Shown here piece after piece: positions 1 to 10,600 of a stretch of DNA of 64,000 bases (its first letter is position 1; every line of letters starts with the position of its first letter). Under the pieces are notes generated by a model. It made no database searches, was not told the origin of the DNA, and was given only the letters and a program-made list of their open reading frames with translations. Position numbers and translations under genes: made by a program. Source of the DNA: Mesostigma viride (Eukaryota; Streptophyta; Mesostigmatophyceae; Mesostigmatales; Mesostigmataceae); assembly GCA_009746045.1 (NCBI GenBank), contig RPFO01000082.1, positions 1,852,841 to 1,916,840 of the forward strand, read 5' to 3'.

Positions 1-925
<925 letters not shown>

Positions 926-964
926 TTACAAACACCATAATTCTGCCAACGTCACTCTTCCTGG

Positions 965-1385
965 ACCGTGTGATAGTTACGCCCGCCGTCGTTTCTTGTC
1001 TTACTGGAAGAGCACATGACCAACATTGGTTGTGCTAGTTACGCCCGCCGTCGTTTCTTTTGCCTTTTCGATGTCGAAATATATCTCGTGAAAGATGCAC
1101 CCCCGTCAGTTAACTTGTCATCTTGTAAGCTCAATCTTTCCATGATAGTTACGCCCGCCGTCGTTTCTTTTGCATCTTCGATGTCGAAGTGTTTGTCGTG
1201 AAAGTTGCATCCCCGTCAGCTTCTTGTAAGATCAATGTTTCATGATAGTTACGCCCGCCGTCGTTTCTTTTTTATTTTCGATGTCGAAGAATATGTCGTG
1301 AAAGTTGCAGCGCGTTCGTGTCCATTGTGATCTTGTGATATCAAAGTTTCCCATGATAGTTACGCCCGCCGTCGTTTCTGTTGCT
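965..1385 (+). repeat. Tandem repeat upstream of the first gene, five GC-motif copies
   Basis: Five copies of GTTACGCCCGCCGTCGTTTC start at 976, 1038, 1148, 1248 and 1359, inside a degenerate unit of about 100-110 bp. The unit also carries a TTTTCGATGTCGAA stretch and a GTGAAAGTTGCA stretch. The array lies 100-500 bp before the first ATG at 1490, so it could be a promoter array or 5' leader. It uses the same motif that recurs in introns downstream. Confidence 0.8.
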
Positions 1386-1489
1386 TCTCGTTCGTTTAAA
1401 ATATCTAATGAAGTTTTTACCATCGTTCACCTAAAACAAATTACTTTAAATCTGCACCCGTTAAACCACACCCCCCTCGAAATGACTCC

Positions 1490-1672
1490 ATGGTTGCAGA
1501 ACAAATGTCAGAAGAAGAACCAAAAAAATGCTTCGGAAACCACAAGCGCAAAAGGAAAGCCGATGACAATTTAGAGACCCTCTCGGAGGATGTGCCGGAG
1601 TTGGTTTCTTCGGATGACGAGTTTGAATACTCAAAAACATCAGGGGGACAAGTTCTTGAGAAAGCATGGAAG
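1490..1672 (+). CDS. Putative first exon, acidic/basic N-terminus
   Basis: The ATG at 1490 opens a 61-codon stretch with a basic nuclear-localisation-like run (HKRKRKAD, about residues 18-25), followed by an acidic region. A TGGAAG|GT donor at 1672/1673 sits between codons, and the frame otherwise runs to a stop at 1700-1702. It is followed by an AT-rich 121-bp intron-like spacer. As a stand-alone gene it would encode 70 residues. Not a recognised family. Confidence 0.45.
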
Positions 1673-4600
1673 GTGTTTGTGACGCGTTTGTGGAATGGAT
1701 AAAAAAAAACTATTCCGAGGAATAGTAACTTGTTATTATAAAATAATAAATTAATGTTTATGAATTTTTTTGTTCGTTTTTTCCCTGAAAAAGATGGAGT
1801 CCGAGATCGTGAATGAAGTCTACGGAAGCGTCCTTCAAAACGTTTTCAAACAAGTTCGCTTTCTGTCGCGTGTCATATTCGAGGAAGTTCGAGTCGCGCA
1901 GGAGAGGACAGGCCGCCACTTGGCCGTTTTATTGGCGTTTGATTCGTTCAGCCAAATGGAGAGAATTATGTACGCCCAGCTAGCTGATATGAACTTCTGT
2001 ATTCAAGAGGGTTTTTTCAGACCACAGATGGATCTAAGAGTGCCCATAGACCCAAGGACGGAGTTCCGCCTTTTGGTGTCGTTCATTACAAAGGGGCCAA
2101 AGATAGAGTTGGGGGAAGAGGAAGGGGCTCAGCTTGGGTGCACCTACGGGCGCGCATTTTACCCGAATGTTACGCATTCTCTGCGCGTGAGGGCTGATGC
2201 ATGTGTAGGGGCAGTACCCCTCAACATGAACTTTTTCTTGCTCTCTGACCCGATCGTGAGGGATGGGGATCGCATGCGTAGTACGCGAAAGTGCTCCAAG
2301 GAGGGGTGTGGGTGCGAAACAGGACCTCATATCAAGTGGTGTAGAGGATGTAGGGATGCCAGATATTGCAGTGAGGAGTGCCAGCGTGCGGACTGGAGTA
2401 GGCATAAGGATAGATGCGAACGTCTGAGGCAAGCGAGGGAGGTGCTGGCAGGGGTGAAGTGGGGGGTTAACGTGACGACGATACTGGATAAAACTATGGG
2501 GTCTGATGTCGACTTCTCCTTCAACTTCCACGACGGCTCTGCCTCTTAGAAAAACTTGAAATGTAGAGTAATAACTTGTTTATATGATGTTATTTTTAAT
2601 AAATTAATGTTTATTTATAACGTATCATTTTCCTCCTACGCGCAGGAAATGGTGGAGGTTAAGGAGAGTTTGGCCAAAAGGCAAAGGACCGACACACTTC
2701 GACAAAATGGAAGGAGTCTTCCATTGTACATCAAAAAAATAGTCGAGGATTACTGGCTCGCTTCCGATTCGACTCCTCGTCCGAGTCCGGTGATACCGGA
2801 CAGTGTCAAAGTCTGGAAGGTTTCAGCACATCAATCGCACATTGAATAGATAATGTTTTATCGCCATATTGCTGTTCGACAAGTTGCGCCTTGGGGCGTT
2901 TCTTTGTGCCAAATTTAAACCTTCGTATTAATAAACAAGTACAATAAAAAAATTTCAAAACGTTTTTTGAATTTTATTTTCCGGGGCCGGTATGTTATCG
3001 TAACTTGTCGCAGATGTCCGGTTCGACGGAAGATTCGTCCGATTCGTCTAGTCACCTCCTGATGGAGGATTGGCAACGACTTCAACAACACCAAGCGGTT
3101 GCCACTGTCATTCAGAGTGTTGCTCGCTCAATAGGGGCGCCGCGCAAGTGTGATGTGTCCACTTGCAAGAAAACCGCTCTCGGATTTGACTTGTATTGCC
3201 GAAAGCACGAAGAACATTCTCGTCACATCGAAAATGCCCTCAGTCGCGGACTTGGAATGGCGGGCGCCCTCGGACCTGGATTGGCGGGGGGGCCCTGCGA
3301 CTTCGCCTGGACATGACTGTCGGAGAGGTCGTGGGTGTAAATTTTGATTTCACCAGGGGAGACGAGTACTTCCTTGAAGATTGGATAGTCAAAGACTCCG
3401 CGACAGGTGCGGACTTGGCAAAGGGAGGCTACGTTGCCGGCGCCCAAGAAAATGGTTGGAGTAGCTTGAGATGCTTTTTGATGACGACACCTTTTGCCGA
3501 CTCGCGTGACACGGATGTAAGCGAACTTTATCGGCGTATGTGTTTTGCACTCGCCGACATTCCGCTGATAACTCAACGAGAGTTCGATTTTCGCGTGGAA
3601 ACAAAAGCCAAAGCGATTGTATCCGGCGTGAAGGCGATTGTGGAGGAGGAGCAGGATTCTCTGTGTGCAGAGTATTTGGAGAGAGTGGCCCCGATGAAGA
3701 CGAGGAGGTCCGAAATCTATCCTGACACCGGCAACAAGGAGGCAAAGTTGGTGGCCGCCAAAGAAGAGATGTTCGCTCGTGTCGATGAAATGGCGGCGAA
3801 AGAGGTTCCGAGAGTTCGCTCGATCGGTTGTTGCAAAACCTGCAGAGAGTGGAACGAGTCGCGGGACAGTCTATATTGATATGAGTTGCGCCCGCCGGCG
3901 TTTCTCTCGTGTTGAATGCCCCCCCTCTACATACACATTATATTGTCTGGACATTCGTATGTAGTGACAATCGTAGTCGATGTGATTGCCATTCGTTTGT
4001 ACGTAAAAGTGGTTATTGAGGAAGTTGCGCCCCAGGGCGTTTCTTTGTTGCATTTTCTTCAAATTTTAGCTCGCATAAATAGATGAAGATGACTTAATAA
4101 ATGCCAATTTTTTTTAATAATATAAACTACTCGCGGCCGGTATGTTCTGGTTTCGCAGATGTCCAGTCTGACGGTCGACATAAGGGGACGTCCATATCAG
4201 GACGCTGTTTTCCGGATTTTTGAGAAGGATCCCGAAAGAAGTGCCGGGATAGGAAATGTAAAAAGCTGTCAATTACCGACATGGGTCTGTGTGGGGAACA
4301 CATCGTAGCTTTCGGAAAGGACATGATTTCCCGTCATCTGCAACAATACGTTGACAACAATTGTGTGGGAGGGGCGCAGATGGACGTCCTTCTTGAGGAT
4401 GGAGTGGACGGAGCCAAAAGGGCTGTAATTCGGCTGTCGGAAATGGATGATGACAAAGAGGACGTGAACATTCGCCTTAGGAGGCACGACGACAACACGG
4501 CCGATTGTGTGTTTGGGTCTGGAGGAATGGAGGATGAGAGCCAGGTCTTCCATGATGCCGCGGAGAAGGTGGTTGAATGGATGATGGGTTGGTCAAATCT

Positions 4601-7600
4601 TGACGTTCGCATATTCAACCGTCTGACGTCTGATTTCCTTCTTAGGGGAAGTTTCAAGATGGTTGACCGTGCAAGGCAGTCCAGGAACCAGCTATCCCTT
4701 TCCATGGCCAGTCCGATCGCACGCATGATTAAGGAGGGCCCTCTTCCGCGCAACCTTGCCTCGAGATTTCGAAAATACCATGAAGGGCTCGACCGAAAAT
4801 CAGCAGCGATTTCCCATTCGCGAACCACTTATGGGTCGACGGAGTTGGTAACGGAATTTTTTTGCATTTCCTTGCCAAATGATTCTTTATGAGGGACATA
4901 GAGTTGTTTGTATAGAGAGTGAATTGACGAAAGTTGCGACGGCGGTCGCATCTTTTAGTGCGTCGTTCTCTTGTTATGAATCTCTGTTCATTCTGAATTA
5001 TAACGTTGTTTGTACCTTGACATAATGATGCATTTTTTGTATTGAGTTGCGACGTGGGGCGCATCTTCCTGCTGACTCGTATGATTTTTCCAATTTTTTT
5101 GTTTTGTTGTTGCAGATGGAAAAGGGCGGCCCTACATCGCAGGTGGTCGGCGACTCTCCCCCTAGGGGGAAGGGTCTGAAGGGCAACCAGTTCAGGCCCA
5201 AGGCGCCTCCTCACAACAGCCTCCTCACAAGCGTGCAAGGGAGGGCACGCCGCCCCCAATGGTGGAATCTGGTGTCAGCTTTGCCGCGGTCACTGGGAAG
5301 GATGAGTACCACGGTGGTCGTGAGATGGTGGACGATCCGGTTGCGCGTTCAGATTGCGCGGTTTCAGCGACTCGCGAATGGCACTCGTGAACAGCAATCG
5401 CGCTGTACCAAGACATCCTTAATGACAAACCTGAAGTCGCCAAGGTGCCTTATCTCTCCAAAAGCAATTCATGCCTCGTATCGACACCATGCTCAGCAGG
5501 AGCTAAGGGTGGCTCGGTTGGCTCAGAATCCGACAGTAGCCGCCGCGCCCTCCCATGCCGCGCCTGCCGCAGTAGCCCAAAAGAGGGGGGAGAGTGTGCA
5601 CGAGTCGGCCGCAGTGCCCTCAACCGCAAGGGATCCCCCCGCGACTTCCAAGCCGGTCGCGACGGGCGATATGCCCCCGCCGCGGCCAAGGGGAAGGGGG
5701 AAGGGGGTCGATGCAGGGGAAGAAGAAGTTTTCGAAATGACGCCGAGCAATTTGGAAGGTGGCGGGTCGATCTTCGTAAGTCTCTGCCCATTTAATTGAT
5801 GTCGTGAAATACATAAGCATTTTTTTGCAATATTCGCCAGAAATGTCATTTCCGACAACTAAGCGGATTTTTACTTTCCGTTGAAATGTTCGCAGGGCCG
5901 GCAAGAGGATGTGGGTGCAAGAGAAGCCCGCTCAATGGCGGGAAGCACCCAGGTACATGAGTGCGTCAGATTCCTCTCCGGTTTACTTGTAATGAAATGG
6001 TTTGCGTGCGTATATCCTTGTTTATTTTTGTAGTAATTTTTTTCTTGTTAATCGACAATCGCGTTTGCTTTTTTTACAGGGAAGTCCGTTCGAGCAGCAA
6101 GAGGGCGGTGAGAGGAGGGGAAGTGGATCTTACGGTGGTTCCACTGCAGAGGGGGGAAGGGTAAGTTACCGTTGACTTAAATTGAAAGTTTAGGTTCGTC
6201 CTCAATTGACAGAGTTACGACGGCCGGCGTTTCTCTACACTTTTCTTACATTAAAAATCTTCCGTTGATAATGTTCTTGCAGGAAGCCGGTCGTCAGGGT
6301 GGGGCAAATCTCCAGGGAGAGGGGGCTATCGCTGTCGTGAGCCTGTGTCAGAGGGCGCGGGTGGAAGCGACGGCGATACTGCGAAAATGACACGCTTTAA
6401 GGAGCAAGCGGATGCTTATAAACTGAGGACGTTAGCAAAGCGGGTTGTGGCCGAGGTGAGAACGGAAACAGCCCCACCTGAGGTACGGAACCAGATGATG
6501 ACTCTCCATCAAGTCGCTGAGTTGATCGTGAAGAATGCGTGCGCGCCCGATGGAGCCACACAGCCTGAGGAGATCCCGAGCGCCAAGGCCTTGATAAAGT
6601 GGATGCAGGAGAACCTGTTCGAGGGCAAAGGGAAGGAGAGGAAGTGTAAACTGAAGACGGTGACGATGGCGGACGCCAAGACTCTGATCAAGATGTTGAA
6701 GGAACACGATGCCCGCCGGGACAAGTCTCCGAAGATCGCGAAGGGGTCGAAGAAAGCGGCTGAAGCAGCAGCGGTTGAGGGGAATGAGGTAAGTCTACCT
6801 CTGTTGTGAGGGGGGCTTTGTTCTTGAGGTCCACGTTTCATGTAGGTTGCGACGGCCGGCGTTTCTTAAGTGTGACACTTACTTCCTTTTGACTAACACT
6901 TACTTCCTTTCCTGATTTCGCATGGTTGAGGGAAATGAGCCAAGTGTACCTCTGTTGTGAGGGGGGCTTTGATCTTGAGGTTTAGGTTTCATCTAGGTTG
7001 CGACGGCCGGCGTTTCTCAAGTGTGACATTTACTTTATTCCTTTTGGTTATGCTTTCCTGATTTTTTCCTATCATTGTTAAGGGGAATGAGGTAAGTGTA
7101 CCTCTGTTGTGAGGGGGCTTCTTGAGATCCAGGTTTCATGTAGGTTGCGACGGCCGGCGTTTCTTAAGTGTGACACTTACTTCCTTTTGACTATGTTTTC
7201 CTGATTTTTTCGCATCACGGTTGAGGGAAATGAGCCGAGTGTACCTCTGTTGTGAGGGGGGCTTTGATGTTGAGGTTCAGGTTTCATGTAGGTTGCGACG
7301 GCCGGCGTTTCTCAATCGACATTTACTTTATTCCTTTTGGTTATGCTTTCCTGATTTTTTCGCATCACTGCAGTACGTGCAGGCCGAGAGGGCGACCCAC
7401 GCGGCCATCCTGTACTCAATCAGCCTCGACCAGCACGCGCGCCGCGAGAACATGAAAATAGATAGTACGTGGACTGCTGCCGTCGACGAACACCAGAAGG
7501 GACTCTCCGAAGCACTTGCGACCTACAAGGGGAAGGCGCTGAAGGGAAAGGGGAAAGGAAAGGAGGTGGAGGTTGCGGATGCTCCCGTGTCTCTGCTTGA

Positions 7601-10600
7601 GAAATGGGAGAAGTCCCCGGTGTCGCAGGATGATGATGACATCCTGGATGTGAACGATGAGATCGCGAAGGGCAAACGGTTGCGGCAGGAGCTTGCCGTT
7701 CAGCCTCGGGACCTCGATGAGATGTCCAAAGCCTTGGTGCATCGAAATCGGGTGTGGACAAGGAACCTGTTCGTTGGGCCTCAGAAGCTCCTCGCACGAG
7801 ACTTGCATCTGTCGAGAGGCGAGCAGAACGCACCATTTTTGCCAGTTCGGAGTCCGACTACGGCCACGACAAGCTGGTGATTCCTGTGTGGCGGTACTCG
7901 TTCCAGTTTTTGGCTGACCGGTTCCCAACACTTTTCATGAGTGGATGAAAAACGAGAACACCAGCGTCAGGTCGCGCAACTTTTCGGGGAGATGGGGGGG
8001 CACGGACAATGAAGGCTGGCTACGCTCGCGCAATGACTGACAAAGAGATTGATATCTACCTGCGAACGAGCTCGGCCAAGGAGATGGCCGAAGCTGCTTC
8101 CACCAAGGTTCTGACAGGACGGGCCGATGTGCTGGACTCACTTAAGCCCGTGGACGTGAGAAAGGCCGCGCTTTTGGACAGTTTGTGCAAGTCCGCCTGG
8201 GAGATGGCTCCACTCGAGAAGAAGCCATTGTTGCCGCCAGCCATTTGCGGCTTTCTCGTGCTGGACGGGAACCACTTTACCACACTCATCAAATCGGTGA
8301 AATTCGAACTGGTCGCCCCAAATATGACGGTGGACCAAAGATCTGTGTGGTACCAGGCAATGCTGAACGGTTTCATGAAGGCGGAAAAGCTAAGGGTCGT
8401 TGCGCGGGGAGGGAAGGAGCAGGAAGTCACGAAGACCGTGGCCGCGGAGAAGCTGGAGGAGTGGGCAATGGATTGGAAGAAATTCGGGGGGTGGACGTGC
8501 AGATGCTCAAGGGTGAGACCATCCTGCCGACCTGGTGGCAGATCCGTGAAGAGAAGGTAAGCCAAGTTGCGACCGCCGGCGTTTCTATAAGTGGTTTTCT
8601 CGTGTTATTTTCAGTATGCCATTAGTTTGGTAAAGATGCGACCACCGGCGTTTCTATAAGGGGTTTTCATGTTCCACCTTAGTATGCCATATTTTTGTCA
8701 AGATGCGACCGCCGGCGTTTCTGTCAGTCGTATTCTTGTTCTCAGTTGAGTTGTGCTTATTTGGGAGGACTATCGATGTGTCTCTGCGCGTTGTTGCCCT
8801 ACGGCGATGCAGGTTTCCAAAGCAGTCGGCGATCAGATCGAAGTTGTCAGGCAGCTCGGGAACGCCATGAACGCCGAGGACACAGCCCAAGCCAAGGCAA
8901 CGTGGGGCTCAGCGCTGGGGGATGTGCACCGGGCCTACCAGGCATATGGACCCTCAAGAGAGGGAAGGGCGTGTCTATCCCAACTCCTCTGTACGGCAAG
9001 ATCTGGGCGATTGTGAAGCCCTTTTGGCAGAAAGGAGAGCAAGCCAAGGCCGAAGGGGACGGCGCAGGCGACAAGGCAGGGGGGCTGAAGAGACGGACAA
9101 GTGGGGGCCGGACCAGAAGAACTTCATGCAGCGCTGGCTGTTCTGGTGTGAGGACCCTTTGAAGCCCGCTGTCGACGGCAAGCCGGCGATCGCACAGGAT
9201 ATCGCGGCTCGGCAAGACTTCCTTGACACGCGCCCTAAAGACAAGGCGCACGAACTGTCCATTTTCACCGCGCATCGGGAACTTGCGAGTTTCCAGTACT
9301 TCGACAGCCTGATCCAAGCGCCGATCATGTCCTGTGAGGCCCCTCCCAGCAACCTGATAAAAATAATGGAAGTCGCCAAGAATTTGATAGAGGCGGCAAA
9401 GCAATTCGCCCACATCAAGTTCCTGGAGAACCCCGAGCTGATTGGCTCCTGCAGACAACTAAACGGGACTTTCGACCCCGTAATGGTGAGGGAGCACGTG
9501 TTTGGCGTGAAGCTGAAGGGCACCGACCTCGACGTGGAGGCCACCAAGTTCATCGCCGACTGCCGCCTGACCAGAGACTTTTGGCGGGTGATCGTCACGG
9601 CCACGAGGGCGATCATTCTCACGCTGAGGGACCTTCCGCCGGCTAAAAGGAAAGTGGTCGACCAGAAGGACTGGAAGTTCCCGAGAGGGCTGCTCGCTTC
9701 CCACCCCCGTCATTTGTATGACGATTTGGGTGTGAAGACCAAACATCTGCTGGGTGTGCCAAAGGAGGCGGCGGCGGAGGTCGAGAAGGAGGTCGAGGAG
9801 GCGTCGGAGGAGGGGACTGCCAAGGCCAAGAAGGGGTGGCGGGACAGGTTGGAAGCCTACAGCGATTGGAAGGGGGTGAGGATGGGATCCGACTGGATCG
9901 CATACAGGACAATGACATGGAAGGAAAACGAAAAAAGAAAGGATCTGGTGGTGACGAAGGTGGTGGACGAGTTGTGCACGGGGTCTTACAAAATTCCTCG
10001 GTCGCTGGAGGACCAGGCGTTTGCTGTGCTGGACCTGGCAGCTGACAGCAACGAGAAGTGGAGGAACCTGCGCAAGTGGGACGCAGACTGCATTCCGGAG
10101 GAGCGCCACATGCCCAAACCCTCCTCGCATTTGAGCCCGGTCGTGTGGGATGTGGTTGACAAGATGACCAACGCCCTTTTTAGGGCACCCTGCAGAGTTC
10201 TGCTGGTGTTCGGGGAGCCCGCCCATATCCGCCGGTGGAAGCGCCTGGTCCGCCTTATCAAATATTGGCTTGTTGAAGATGGGTGGACAGGCCTCAAATA
10301 TTTTTCCGACGACGATTCTTCGTCTGATGAGGATGATGATTCGGAGAAGGGGGAAGAGGGGGAGGAGGAAGAGGGGAGGCGGATGAGAATGAGGATGAGA
10401 AGGAGGAGGACGAGGAGGACGAGGAGGACGAGGAGGACGAGGAGGACGAGGAGGACGAGGAGGACGAGGAGGACGAGGAGGAGGATATTGCTGAGGGGCA
10501 CCCGCCCGGGGTGGGTGGGGGCAGGCGGAGGGGGAGAAAGGGGATGGGGATGGGGAGAAGGGAGGAGGGGGGGGGAGAGGGACGGGGGAGGAGATGGAAG

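Noticed and set aside
1490-5116. Spliced-leader trans-splicing, because several segments have AG directly before ATG
   Set aside because: Matching phase-0 donors exist for several preceding segments and trans-splicing is not established in the green lineage, so ordinary cis introns explain it better.
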